From Clostridia bacterium (GTDB lineage Bacteria > Bacillota > Clostridia > RGIG8785), in contig JAGAUM010000215.1 in the NCBI GenBank assembly GCA_017620795.1, positions 1 through 11,568 of the forward strand: DNA of 11,568 nucleotides, given 5' to 3'. Positions 1-6,259 of the stretch are shown here, piece by piece (positions within the stretch are counted from its first letter, which is position 1; each line of letters begins with the position of its first letter). The position numbers were made by a program, and so were the translations under genes. The notes under the pieces are model-generated. The model searched no databases and was not told the DNA's origin. It saw nothing but the letters and a program-made list of their open reading frames with translations.

Positions 1-711
1 GCACTAAACCCCGAAATTTTTAACCGCTGGAAGGATGCAACGGGCTTAGAGATTTATGAAGGCTTCGGTCAGACCGAAACCACCCTGTGCCTTGCAACCC
101 TGTTCCCCTGGACCAAGCCCTGCCCCGGTGCTATCGGCTTCCCTGTCCCCGGCTACCGGTTAGACGTTGTGGATGAGCGTGGCGTTCCGTCTACCCGTGG
201 TGCGGTTGGTGAAATCTGCGTCCGTGCTTATTGGGATGAGCGCCCCTGCGGTCTGCTCCGCTCCTATAACTGGAACGACGAAGACACCGCCAAGTCCCTG
301 CATGACGGATACTTCCACACAGGCGACACCGCTTACCAAAACGAGCGTGGTATGTTCTGCTATGTAGGACGCAACGATGACGTTATCAAGTCCTCGGGCT
401 ATCGCATCGGACCTTTTGAGATTGAAAGCGTGCTTTTAGAGCATCCTGCCGTCTTGGAAGTCGCGGTTACTGGCGTGCCCGATAAAATCCGCGGATTCAA
501 CGTCAAGGCGACCATCGTGCTGAACAAGGGCTACACTCCCTCCGATGCTCTAATCAAGGAGTTGCAGGTCTATGTTAAAGAAAACACGGCTCCCTATAAA
601 TACCCCCGTATCGTGGAGTTTGTTGACGAACTGCCCAAGACCTTCAACGGCAAGATTCGCCGTGCCGAAATTCGTGACCGTGATGCGGAGCGGTACGCAA
701 ACGAAAACTAA
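1..711 (+). CDS. AMP-dependent acyl-CoA synthetase, ACSM (medium-chain) type, C-terminal part
   Basis: This is the last 236 residues of an ANL-superfamily ligase whose N-terminus lies left of the window; the frame is open from base 1. The family activates a carboxylate with ATP to an acyl-adenylate and transfers it to CoA in the cytoplasm. Numbering from the first visible residue: the A5 motif YEGFGQTET is at 19-27, the A7 motif TGDTA with ribose-binding Asp109 at 107-111, the hinge and A8 segment (GRNDDVIKSSGYRIG) at 123-137, and the A10 motif PKTFNGKIRR with catalytic Lys218 at 212-221. The stretch TAPYKYPR before A10 is typical of ACSM-type medium-chain acyl-CoA synthetases, so a short- or medium-chain fatty acid is the likely substrate, though specificity cannot be read from this end. 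All visible catalytic motifs are intact. It ends in TAA directly before a hairpin terminator. Confidence 0.9.
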   Translation, partial: ALNPEIFNRWKDATGLEIYEGFGQTETTLCLATLFPWTKPCPGAIGFPVPGYRLDVVDERGVPSTRGAVGEICVRAYWDERPCGLLRSYNWNDEDTAKSLHDGYFHTGDTAYQNERGMFCYVGRNDDVIKSSGYRIGPFEIESVLLEHPAVLEVAVTGVPDKIRGFNVKATIVLNKGYTPSDALIKELQVYVKENTAPYKYPRIVEFVDELPKTFNGKIRRAEIRDRDAERYANEN

Positions 712-713
712 AA

Positions 714-744
714 TAAAAAAAGACCCGAAAACGGGCCTTTTTTT
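714..744. terminator. Bidirectional intrinsic terminator between convergent genes
   Basis: A hairpin with arms AGACCCG (721-727) and CGGGCCT (732-738) around an AAAA loop is flanked by A7 on the left and T7 on the right, so it can stop transcription from both sides. One arm position is A/C in the plus-strand RNA but G·U in the minus-strand RNA, so it should be stronger for the lipoprotein gene, whose stop codon begins at its edge. Confidence 0.8.
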
Positions 745-745
745 A

Positions 746-1606
746 TTACTTATAATAGATGGTAATGGGCTCGGTAATGGGCTCCGCAACATAAGGAACG
801 GTTGCTTCCTTGTCCATAAAGAGTTGATGCCCTTCCTCGGTATACAGCGTCGGAACGGTGCCTGTGGGGAAGAAGTAGCGACGTTCTTCTCCGTCCTCGT
901 AGAAAATCGTAATCAGCTTGCGATCCTCGCTATTCTTATAGTTTTCCCAAATAGCATGAAGCTGTAAAGGCTTTGCATAGGTCCATGCAGAGACGGACAA
1001 CAAGGTCTCTTCCTCACCGCGCTTTAAGTGAAGCTCACTCTTTAAAATCCGCAAATCGTCTTTCGCTACGGTGTAAGTACCAACCACCGTGTCACCTACT
1101 GCCACATCCCACAAACGATAGGGCTCAATGTTACTCTCGTTTAAAACCAGTGTCGAGGTGAAACGGAAGGTCTCAGTCTGTTGGTCTAAGCGTGCAATCT
1201 CTGCACCGTCTTCCTGACCGAACAGGTTCTCTCGATCGAAATAAACGCCTTCATACTCTCTGCCTTTGTTTAAGTAGACAGCATGATGAACCGTTCTGCC
1301 GTCATCGGGACTGGTGAACAGGAAACGGTTGTAGTAAAGCTGAACCGCATCCCCGTCAAGGTGTTGGGAAACGCCACCGTCCGAAGTCTCATAAAACTGC
1401 CAGGAACGGGTTTTGTCCTCTCCGTCTGCTGTATTGACCAGCTTCTCGAAGCAAGCCAGACTCTGATAGCGGTTTAATAATCCTGTGATGGTATTGACGC
1501 TTAAGAAGTCCTCCGCTTCAGGCAGGTATTCGTTGTTATGGTTGCCACAACCGCAGACCGTCAGGGTCAGGGCTAAGACCAGCAACAAAAGAATCATTCT
1601 CTTCAT
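746..1606 (-). CDS. Predicted lipoprotein of unknown function
   Basis: This 286-residue protein carries a lipoprotein signal peptide: MKRM, then a leucine-rich hydrophobic core (5-17), then the lipobox V-C-G-C with Cys20 as the predicted lipidated residue. It should be anchored on the outer face of the cytoplasmic membrane. The mature part is acidic and rich in aromatic and charged residues, with alternating patterns suggesting mostly beta structure; no catalytic motif was recognised. The chosen ATG (1604-1606) has a GAAGGGGGA ribosome binding site about 6 nt upstream and lies just downstream of a good promoter (1628-1656). The frame stays open to 1762, but the longer form would start upstream of that promoter. 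The gene is monocistronic, divergent from thiT and convergent with the acyl-CoA synthetase. I do not recognise a named family; a solute-binding or envelope-surveillance role would be speculation. Confidence 0.8.
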   Translation of the reverse strand: MKRMILLLLVLALTLTVCGCGNHNNEYLPEAEDFLSVNTITGLLNRYQSLACFEKLVNTADGEDKTRSWQFYETSDGGVSQHLDGDAVQLYYNRFLFTSPDDGRTVHHAVYLNKGREYEGVYFDRENLFGQEDGAEIARLDQQTETFRFTSTLVLNESNIEPYRLWDVAVGDTVVGTYTVAKDDLRILKSELHLKRGEEETLLSVSAWTYAKPLQLHAIWENYKNSEDRKLITIFYEDGEERRYFFPTGTVPTLYTEEGHQLFMDKEATVPYVAEPITEPITIYYK

Positions 1607-1627
1607 GGGAATTCCCCCTTCTAAATT

Positions 1628-1656
1628 AGTATAGACTTTTTTTGTTGAAAAGTCAA
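1628..1656 (-). promoter_or_regulatory. Housekeeping promoter of the lipoprotein gene
   Basis: On the minus strand TTGACT (1651-1656) is separated by exactly 17 nt from TATACT (1628-1633), each one base from consensus. It places the transcription start about 15 nt before the ribosome binding site. Its -35 box lies only 8 bp from the -35 box of the divergent thiT promoter. Confidence 0.75.
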
Positions 1657-1664
1657 GTACCCCC

Positions 1665-1693
1665 TTGACAAAGGAATAGAGCAGTGTTATAAT
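1665..1693 (+). promoter_or_regulatory. Perfect-consensus sigma-A promoter driving the TPP riboswitch and thiT
   Basis: TTGACA (1665-1670), a 17-nt spacer and TATAAT (1688-1693) match the housekeeping consensus exactly. Transcription should start near 1700, a few bases before the riboswitch aptamer. A strong unregulated promoter fits control exerted downstream by the riboswitch. Confidence 0.88.
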
Positions 1694-1703
1694 GAAGCCA
1701 CAT

Positions 1704-1800
1704 AAGAAAAGGGGAGCTCGTAATCCCGGGCTGAGAGGAAGCGCTGACGCTTCGACCCTCATAACCTGATTTGGATAATGCCAACGAAGGGAGCAAGATA
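1704..1800 (+). promoter_or_regulatory. TPP riboswitch (THI element)
   Basis: The conserved blocks are present in order: GGGGAGC (1711-1717), GGCTGAGA (1729-1736), GACCC (1754-1758), ACCTGAT (1764-1770), TTGGATAATGCCAACG (1771-1786) and AAGGGAG (1787-1793). P2 pairs 1715-1720 with 1727-1732, P3 is a perfect GAAGCG/CGCTTC hairpin (1738-1743 with 1748-1753), and P5 pairs TTGG with CCAA. Known THI elements bind thiamine pyrophosphate and repress expression. Here a terminator follows at 1813-1841, so control is most likely premature transcription termination of thiT. A closing P1 helix is not obvious. Confidence 0.95.
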
Positions 1801-1812
1801 CCGGTTAATTGC

Positions 1813-1841
1813 GCACCCATTAGTTGGGTGCTTTTTCTTTT
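1813..1841 (+). terminator. Terminator of the riboswitch expression platform
   Basis: GCACCCA (1813-1819) pairs with TGGGTGC (1825-1831), followed by the T-rich run TTTTTCTTTT. It lies between the TPP aptamer and the thiT ribosome binding site, as expected for a ligand-dependent terminator. The competing antiterminator pairing was not identified by eye. Confidence 0.85.
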
Positions 1842-1872
1842 CCTATGAATCTGTACCCAAAGGAGAACTCTT

Positions 1873-2397
1873 ATGAAAAACAAATCCATTTTAATAACGA
1901 TGCTTGAGACGGCAATCATGATTGCCCTTGCCGTTGTGCTAAGTTTCGTCAAAGTTTGGGAAATGCCTCAGGGCGGCACCATTTCGCTGACCATGCTTCC
2001 CCTCTTTTTACTGGCGTTTCGTCGTGGACCCTGGGCAGGCATCATCGGCGGTGTGATTTATGGCGTCATCTCAATCATCTATGACGGTGTCATCTACCAC
2101 CCCCTGTCCATTTTACTGGACTACACCTTGGCTTACGGGCTTTTAGGTGTGGCAGGCTTCTTTAAAAAGAACTACACAGGCATCATCCTCGGCACGGTAG
2201 TGGGCACCGCCTTACGCTACCTTTGCTCCCTCTTATCGGGTGCCGTCCTCTTTGCCGAGTACGCCCCCGTCGGGCAAAACCCGTGGGTTTACTCCCTCGG
2301 CTATAACGCTACTTACATGGTCCCCGAGCTAATCATCTGCGTAATGGTCTTGGTCGTTCTTTTCAAGCAAGCCAAAAAACTCTTTGAAGTAAAATAA
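1873..2397 (+). CDS. thiT: Thiamine transporter ThiT (ECF transporter S component)
   Basis: This 174-residue integral membrane protein matches the ThiT/YuaJ family in length and character, with about six hydrophobic segments. Family hallmarks seen are the N-terminal segment with Trp29 followed by GGTISLTMLPL (34-44), the loop YDGVIYHPLSILLDY (70-84) whose acidic-Tyr pair falls where the substrate-binding Glu-Tyr lies in characterised ThiT, and a C-terminal PWVYSLGYNATYMVPE segment with binding-site aromatics and Asn. In the family, ThiT captures thiamine at high affinity and works with the shared EcfA/A'/T energising module, which is not in this window. AAAGGAG lies 7 nt before the ATG. Control by the upstream TPP riboswitch strongly supports the assignment. 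The gene is a single-gene unit closed by its own terminator. Confidence 0.95.
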   Translation: MKNKSILITMLETAIMIALAVVLSFVKVWEMPQGGTISLTMLPLFLLAFRRGPWAGIIGGVIYGVISIIYDGVIYHPLSILLDYTLAYGLLGVAGFFKKNYTGIILGTVVGTALRYLCSLLSGAVLFAEYAPVGQNPWVYSLGYNATYMVPELIICVMVLVVLFKQAKKLFEVK

Positions 2398-2400
2398 TCA

Positions 2401-2434
2401 AAAAGCCGTGGTTTTTCCACGGCTTTTATTTTTT
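2401..2434 (+). terminator. Intrinsic terminator of thiT
   Basis: An 11-bp perfect stem (2401-2411 with 2417-2427, core GCCGTGG/CCACGGC) with a T5 loop is followed by a T-rich stretch. It starts 3 nt after the thiT stop codon. Confidence 0.88.
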
Positions 2435-2435
2435 A

Positions 2436-2465
2436 TTGTAAGATGAGCTTCTGTTTTGGTAGAAT
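2436..2465 (+). promoter_or_regulatory. Probable promoter of the sigma/anti-sigma operon
   Basis: TTGTAA (2436-2441), an 18-nt spacer and TAGAAT (2460-2465) preceded by TGG give a moderate housekeeping promoter with an extended -10 (TGnTAGAAT). No ECF-type -35 element (AAC motif) was evident, so autoregulation by the sigma factor is not shown. Confidence 0.5.
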
Positions 2466-2489
2466 ATAAGTGAAAGGATGTGGAGACGC

Positions 2490-3053
2490 ATGAATGATGA
2501 TGAAATCATCCGCTTGTTCTTCAATCGTTCCGAACAAGCAATCAACGCACTGACCGAAAAATATCGTCCCGTCTGTATGCGAATTGCCCATAATATTCTA
2601 CATAACGAATCGGATGCCGAGGAATGTGTCAACGATGCTTTTTTGAGTTTGTGGAACAGTATTCCGCCCAAAAAGCCAGACCCACTATCAAGCTACCTGT
2701 TTCGAGTGGTCCGAAATCTCGCGCTCAAATGTCTTCGCTATAATACCGCTCAAAAACGAAACAACAGCTATGATTTAGTGCTCGATGAGTTGGCTGAAAT
2801 CCTCCCTTCCAAAAACACTGCCGAAAACGAATTCATGGCAACCGAGCTTGCTCAAGAAATCAACTCGTTTCTTCTTCGGCAAGACACTCTTTCCCGCGTC
2901 CTTTTTGTGCGACGATACTGGTTTTGCGATTCCGTGACTGCTCTTGCGCAAGACATGAATCTGAGTACCAATCGCGTATCAGTGCGACTGTCACGCACTC
3001 GGAAAAAGCTTTATTCGCATTTAAAAAAGGAGGGTTACTTTTATGAATCATAA
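2490..3053 (+). CDS. ECF-type RNA polymerase sigma factor
   Basis: This 187-residue protein has the two-domain sigma-70 group 4 layout. Region 2 covers about residues 8-80, with ALTEKYRPVCMRIAHNIL, a DAEECVNDAFLSLW segment and a YLFRVVRNLALKCLR promoter-melting/-10 recognition helix. After a variable linker, region 4 covers about 120-180, with the helix-turn-helix VTALAQDMNLSTNRVSVRLSRTRKKL. It should direct RNA polymerase to a small regulon. ATG 2490 is chosen because GGAG (2482-2485) and AAAGGA (2473-2478) precede it at usable distances; the in-frame ATG at 2478 overlaps the AAAGGA. The gene overlaps the next by 11 nt, indicating translational coupling to its probable anti-sigma factor. Codon use is AT-rich compared with thiT. 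The regulon and inducing signal are unknown. Confidence 0.92.
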   Translation: MNDDEIIRLFFNRSEQAINALTEKYRPVCMRIAHNILHNESDAEECVNDAFLSLWNSIPPKKPDPLSSYLFRVVRNLALKCLRYNTAQKRNNSYDLVLDELAEILPSKNTAENEFMATELAQEINSFLLRQDTLSRVLFVRRYWFCDSVTALAQDMNLSTNRVSVRLSRTRKKLYSHLKKEGYFYES

Positions 3054-4023
3054 TATTCTCGAATCTGTCATGGATGCTCTTTCTCCTGACTTTGTAAAGG
3101 AAGCACATACCTTTCACCGCAAACGAACGATTGGCAAAATCTTAACCGTCGCGGCATCTTTTGCTCTGTTTTGCGCCGTTTCTGCACCCTTGTTGCTAAC
3201 ATCGTTAGATGTACAGGCAGCCTATCATTTTTTGTATTCTGTTTCTCCGCAAATCGCACAAACGCTCAAGCCAATACAAAAATCCTGCGTGGACAACGGC
3301 ATCAAAATGGAAGTGCTCTCTGCAAAGATTAAAGAACATGAGGCAAAAATTTTACTTTCATTACAAGATTTAACCGAGAATCGCATCGATGAAACCACCG
3401 ATCTTTTCGATAGTTACAGCATTCATTCTCCTCATGACAGTTCAGCTTCATGTTCTAAAATAGGATTTGAAGAAAAAACAAAAACCACTACTTTTCTGGT
3501 AACTATTCAAAGTAAAGGAATCATTGAAGGCGACAAAATCACTTTTTCACTTCACAAGTTTTTAAGCAATAAGCAAGAATTCCATGCACCGCTTGATATC
3601 CTTATCTCTCCAAGTTCTCTTCCCCAAACAAAGAGTGTAACTCTCCGAGGAATGAGTAACATGGACTGGACAGACTGTTATCGTGTTTTGGATTTAGACA
3701 AGGCAGAAGGTTACTCCCCTGTTAACGGAGTAACTTTATTGGGTCAGGGTATCGTGGACGAAACACTGCGAATTCAAGTCCATTACTCCGATATTCTCAA
3801 AACAGACAACCACGGAACCGTCTCTCTGGTTTCACCCACAGGAGAAAAAATCCGTTGTCTGGGTTCTCTTTCTTTTTGGGATGAAGAACATAGCGGAAGC
3901 TTTGAGGAGTACCTGTTTTCCATTCCAAACAGTTGGGAAGGATACTCTCTTTATGGTGATTTTTACACCTGTTCATCGTTAACCCAGGGAAACTGGCAAA
4001 TCACCTTCCCTCTAAATGAATAA
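3043..4023 (+). CDS. Probable membrane-anchored anti-sigma factor with extracytoplasmic domain
   Basis: This 326-residue protein has a short basic N-terminal cytoplasmic part (1-28, about the size of a sigma-binding peptide), one membrane helix (about 29-53) and a large C-terminal domain presumably outside the cell. The segment GIKMEVLSAKIKEHEAKILLSLQDL followed by ENRIDETTDLFDSYSI resembles clostridial proteins encoded next to ECF sigma genes (DUF4179-like, from memory). No zinc-binding anti-sigma H-x3-C-x2-C motif is present. The start has AAGGAGGG (3027-3034) 8 nt upstream and lies inside the 3' end of the sigma gene. By position and topology it would hold the sigma factor at the membrane until an envelope signal releases it; this is inference from context, not a recognised motif. 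Base composition is low GC. Confidence 0.7.
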   Translation: MNHNILESVMDALSPDFVKEAHTFHRKRTIGKILTVAASFALFCAVSAPLLLTSLDVQAAYHFLYSVSPQIAQTLKPIQKSCVDNGIKMEVLSAKIKEHEAKILLSLQDLTENRIDETTDLFDSYSIHSPHDSSASCSKIGFEEKTKTTTFLVTIQSKGIIEGDKITFSLHKFLSNKQEFHAPLDILISPSSLPQTKSVTLRGMSNMDWTDCYRVLDLDKAEGYSPVNGVTLLGQGIVDETLRIQVHYSDILKTDNHGTVSLVSPTGEKIRCLGSLSFWDEEHSGSFEEYLFSIPNSWEGYSLYGDFYTCSSLTQGNWQITFPLNE

Positions 4024-4045
4024 GTCCAAGTTGCTGATTGTAATC

Positions 4046-4086
4046 AAAAACGCTTTGTCAGGCACAATGCTTGACAAAGCGTTTTT
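4046..4086. terminator. Bidirectional terminator between the anti-sigma gene and deoD
   Basis: A perfect 15-bp stem (4046-4060 with 4072-4086) with an 11-nt loop has A5 and T5 at its ends, so each strand reads as a hairpin plus U-run. It sits between convergent genes. Confidence 0.88.
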
Positions 4087-4089
4087 CAT

Positions 4090-4806
4090 TCAGATGATTA
4101 TTGCAGTTTCCAGTGCTACTTGCATCATATCGTCAAAAGAGGTCTGACGTTCCTCGGCAGTCAGGCGTTTTTGGCTGATAAAAGAATCGGATATGGTCAG
4201 CAAACACGCAGCGTTCTTCCCCAGCACATTGGCATTATGGAACAGTGCAAAGCTCTCCATATCAACGCAAAGGCAATGATGTTTCTGGTATATTGCCGCA
4301 TAGTCATCCACATGGTCTTCGAGATAAAAAACATCGCTGGAATGAACGCGGCACGCCGTGATTTTTTTGTCCAACGTTTTGGCAGTGGTCAAAAGCTTCT
4401 CATTCAGTTTTGCACTAGGATAAAGAATATCGGCATCCACATCTGCCTGCACTTTTGCAAAGGTAGACTCGCTCCAGGCACTGTCGACAAGAACCAGGTC
4501 CATCAAATCCAATTCGTCACAGTACGCGCCTGCGCTGCCAACACGAATGATATTTTCCACATCGTACTTCGTATAAAGCTCGTAAGAATAGATGCCGATG
4601 CTCGGCATGCCCATGCCCGAGCCCATAACAGAGACTTCTTTGCCCCGATAGGTTCCCGTAAAGCCCAGCATATTTCTTATGGTATTAAACGGTCTGGCAT
4701 TTTTTAAATACTGTTCTGCAATATACTTCGCCCGCAGAGGGTCGCCCGGCATCAATACAGTGCGGGCAATTTCGCCTTTTTCGGCTTGATTATGAGGGGT
4801 AGCCAT
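4090..4806 (-). CDS. deoD: Purine nucleoside phosphorylase, DeoD type
   Basis: This 238-residue cytoplasmic enzyme cleaves purine (deoxy)ribonucleosides with phosphate to free base and (deoxy)ribose 1-phosphate in purine salvage. It matches hexameric bacterial PNP in length. Visible features are MATPHN with His5, the phosphate loop MPGDPLRAKYIA with Gly21 and Arg25, Arg44 in NTIRNMLGFTGTY, the GSGMGMPS loop (62-69), IRVGSAGA (87-94), the nucleoside-binding DMES (182-185), ISD with the catalytic Asp207, and TAEERQTSFDDM carrying the conserved Arg. Asp182 stands where the E. coli enzyme has Glu in EME, a conservative change. AGGAGG lies 8 nt before the ATG and a promoter is directly upstream. 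It ends with TGA, so TGA is a working stop codon in this genome. It is a single-gene unit. Confidence 0.95.
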   Translation of the reverse strand: MATPHNQAEKGEIARTVLMPGDPLRAKYIAEQYLKNARPFNTIRNMLGFTGTYRGKEVSVMGSGMGMPSIGIYSYELYTKYDVENIIRVGSAGAYCDELDLMDLVLVDSAWSESTFAKVQADVDADILYPSAKLNEKLLTTAKTLDKKITACRVHSSDVFYLEDHVDDYAAIYQKHHCLCVDMESFALFHNANVLGKNAACLLTISDSFISQKRLTAEERQTSFDDMMQVALETAIII

Positions 4807-4832
4807 AACTCGTTCCTCCTTTTATCAGGATT

Positions 4833-4861
4833 ATTATATCACAGAAGCCAAAGAGTTACAA
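4833..4861 (-). promoter_or_regulatory. Promoter of deoD
   Basis: On the minus strand TTGTAA (4856-4861), a 17-nt spacer and a perfect TATAAT (4833-4838) lie just upstream of the deoD ribosome binding site (4815-4820). Confidence 0.72.
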
Positions 4862-4866
4862 GCGGT

Positions 4867-4935
4867 TTAATCAATCGCCAAATCCACTTTGCGATTCTTG
4901 CGACGGTTTTTCTCTTTTTCAGCAAGAATGTTCAT
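4867..4935 (-). CDS. Possible 22-residue small ORF or gene remnant
   Basis: The minus strand has an ATG (4933-4935) followed by 21 more codons and TAA (4867-4869). The peptide begins MNILAEKEKNRR, continues with further Lys/Arg residues and ends VDLAID. Its strongly charged, low-hydrophobicity make-up looks like a protein C-terminus. Only a weak AGG precedes the ATG, and the ORF overlaps the -35 box of the plus-strand promoter at 4935-4963. It may be chance, a real small protein, or the tail of a gene lost from between deoD and its neighbour. Confidence 0.2.
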   Translation of the reverse strand: MNILAEKEKNRRKNRKVDLAID

Positions 4936-4963
4936 TGACTTTACCTGTAGCCCAGCCTATAAT
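4935..4963 (+). promoter_or_regulatory. Strong promoter of the 291-residue unknown gene
   Basis: TTGACT (4935-4940), a 17-nt spacer and TATAAT (4958-4963) are near-consensus. The start of transcription near 4970 excludes the TTG at 4935 as a translation start and supports ATG 4992. An 8-bp inverted repeat ATTCTTGC/GCAAGAAT (4894-4901 and 4922-4929) ends 5 bp upstream of the -35 box and could be a regulator site, but nothing else supports that. Confidence 0.8.
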
Positions 4964-4991
4964 AAAGAAAAAAGGGAAAGGTTGTGTCAAG

Positions 4992-5867
4992 ATGAGCAAG
5001 CTCTATTTACAGACCGACGGCGATCATATTTACTTATACATGAACCACGAAAAAGGCAAAGAAAACAGTTACCTGCGCTATGACCTCCATCACTGTGTTG
5101 TCCCCTATGAAGGTGGCATCTACCAGAACATGAACCAGTGGCGGTTATATGAGCTTTACGCTTATGAACTCCGCGACGGAAAACTGGTGCAGTCAATCCC
5201 CTACATGCTCATCAACGGTGGTGAGTGGGAGTGTGCTATTCAGATTAAAGACACCCGCGACTTTCACGGTGGCATCCATGGGTATGAGCATTACAAGAAA
5301 GTTTCTGCCAAAATCAACGGTGAGGACTTCTCTTTCCCCGGCACTCCTTTTGAGGGGTGGGTGGATACCTTTGAGTTCGAGCAAGAAAGCATCATCATTC
5401 AGCAGGAAACGAAAGACACCCCTGCCGCAAAGCATTTAAAGCAATACCTGTTTAAAGACGGAAAAATCCATTTGCATCAGGAAGTGGAATGGTTGTATGA
5501 CTGCACGCTGGTCAACCAGTTCTTGACCATGTATCCTATCCGCCGCACCTCGGACGATACGCCAAATGGCGAGCAAATCAGTGACCGCTTGATTTTCGGA
5601 GGCGACCCTGTTACTTATGATGTCGGCCCTGTGGGACATACCAACGGTAAGGCGCGGACAGGCATTACCTACGCGAAAATCTGGGGTGAGGAGCTGGGTC
5701 TTTACAGCGAAGTCTCGGTCGACTATGACCAGCAACCCACCGACGTGTTCTTTGTCCGCAACGATGCGACCTATAACAAAATGTACTTCTCCACCGCCCG
5801 TGACCGCGACGTCAAAAAAGGCGATGTGTTTGAAATGAACACCACCTTCGAAGCTTATCGGAAATAA
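4992..5867 (+). CDS. Uncharacterised soluble protein (291 aa)
   Basis: I do not recognise this family. It has no signal peptide and no membrane segment, so it is probably cytoplasmic. The protein is rich in Tyr, His, Trp and Phe with alternating polar/hydrophobic stretches throughout, suggesting an all-beta fold such as a beta-sandwich or jelly roll. Notable clusters are LHHCVVPYEGG (32-42), NQWRLYELYAYEL (48-60) and DFHGGIHGYEH (90-100); the last brings an Asp, three His and a Glu close together and could be a metal or sugar site, which is a guess. ATG 4992 is chosen because the promoter at 4935-4963 starts the transcript near 4970; an AAAGGGAAAGG-like ribosome binding site lies 10-11 nt upstream. 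It is a single-gene unit with its own strong promoter and terminator, so it is probably well expressed. Its GC content is normal for the window. Confidence 0.82.
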   Translation: MSKLYLQTDGDHIYLYMNHEKGKENSYLRYDLHHCVVPYEGGIYQNMNQWRLYELYAYELRDGKLVQSIPYMLINGGEWECAIQIKDTRDFHGGIHGYEHYKKVSAKINGEDFSFPGTPFEGWVDTFEFEQESIIIQQETKDTPAAKHLKQYLFKDGKIHLHQEVEWLYDCTLVNQFLTMYPIRRTSDDTPNGEQISDRLIFGGDPVTYDVGPVGHTNGKARTGITYAKIWGEELGLYSEVSVDYDQQPTDVFFVRNDATYNKMYFSTARDRDVKKGDVFEMNTTFEAYRK

Positions 5868-5868
5868 G

Positions 5869-5894
5869 AAAAGACACCCGAAAGGGTGTCTTTT
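5869..5894. terminator. Terminator hairpin, copy 1 of an identical pair
   Basis: An 11-bp stem (5869-5879 with 5884-5894, core GACACCC/GGGTGTC) closed by a GAAA tetraloop has A4 and T4 ends. It serves the convergent 291-residue gene and the XRE gene, whose stop codon starts inside the right arm. The same 26 nt recur at 6709-6734. Confidence 0.85.
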
Positions 5895-6177
5895 ACTTTA
5901 AGGTTTTTTTAATCTCTCCAACTTCCGCCTCTATGCGTTGCAACACTTCCAGCACATCTTTCGACGTTTTGATATTCAAAGAAGAACAACCTAATAAATA
6001 GTCTGTCGTCACTCCGAAAAAAGTTGCCAATTTTATGATGGAATCACTATCGGGATTTGTTTTTCCTGTTTCATAGTTTGATAAAGTTTTCTGGTCTATT
6101 CCTGTTGCATTTGCAACATCAATTTGCCTTAAATCTATATCCTCACGCAAATCCCGAATTCGATTTTTCTTTTCCAT
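5893..6177 (-). CDS. XRE-family helix-turn-helix transcriptional regulator
   Basis: This 94-residue DNA-binding protein carries a Cro/CI-type HTH at about residues 5-60: IRDLREDIDLRQIDVANATG, then DQKTLSNYETGKTNPDSDSIIKLATFFGVTTDYLLG. The last is the standard XRE ending. A short tail (about 65-94) with KDVLEVLQRIEAEVGEIKKTLK is a probable amphipathic helix for dimerisation. The family acts as repressors or activators on palindromic operators. ATG 6175-6177 is chosen because AAAGGA lies 12 nt upstream and the probable transcript starts near 6196; the ORF remains open to 6237. It is divergent from the small membrane protein gene, and the 44-bp palindrome between them is the obvious candidate operator. 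Composition is AT-rich relative to outer neighbours. Confidence 0.9.
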   Translation of the reverse strand: MEKKNRIRDLREDIDLRQIDVANATGIDQKTLSNYETGKTNPDSDSIIKLATFFGVTTDYLLGCSSLNIKTSKDVLEVLQRIEAEVGEIKKTLK

Positions 6178-6202
6178 ACTAAAATCACATCCTTTTTCAA
6201 CG

Positions 6203-6211
6203 ATTATACCA
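6203..6211 (-). promoter_or_regulatory. Extended -10 promoter of the XRE gene
   Basis: On the minus strand TGGTATAAT (TG 6211-6210, TATAAT 6208-6203) is a perfect extended -10. No good -35 box stands at 16-18 nt, which extended -10 promoters tolerate. Upstream of it lie the -35 box of the divergent promoter and then the palindrome. Confidence 0.6.
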
Positions 6212-6230
6212 ATAAATTTCCTATAAATCG

Positions 6231-6259
6231 TTGACAAACTAATAATTTGTGTTTATAAT
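6231..6259 (+). promoter_or_regulatory. Perfect-consensus promoter of the small membrane protein gene
   Basis: TTGACA (6231-6236), a 17-nt spacer and TATAAT (6254-6259) match the consensus exactly. The -10 box lies inside the left arm of the 44-bp palindrome, so a protein bound there would block this promoter. Confidence 0.88.

Noticed and set aside
1607..1762. N-terminal extension of the lipoprotein reading frame up to 1762
   Set aside because: It would start upstream of the lipoprotein promoter and inside the TPP riboswitch region, and it would bury the lipoprotein signal peptide. ATG 1604-1606 has a strong ribosome binding site.
2478..2489. Earlier ATG for the sigma factor
   Set aside because: It overlaps the AAAGGA ribosome binding site that serves ATG 2490, and the extra residues do not fit the family start.
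4120..4707. 195-codon plus-strand ORF opposite deoD
   Set aside because: The minus strand encodes a full, motif-complete DeoD; the antisense ORF has no recognisable domain or start signal.
4935..4991. Upstream TTG start for the 291-residue protein
   Set aside because: The TTG is part of the -35 box of the gene's own promoter; the transcript should start near 4970, so ATG 4992 is the first usable start.
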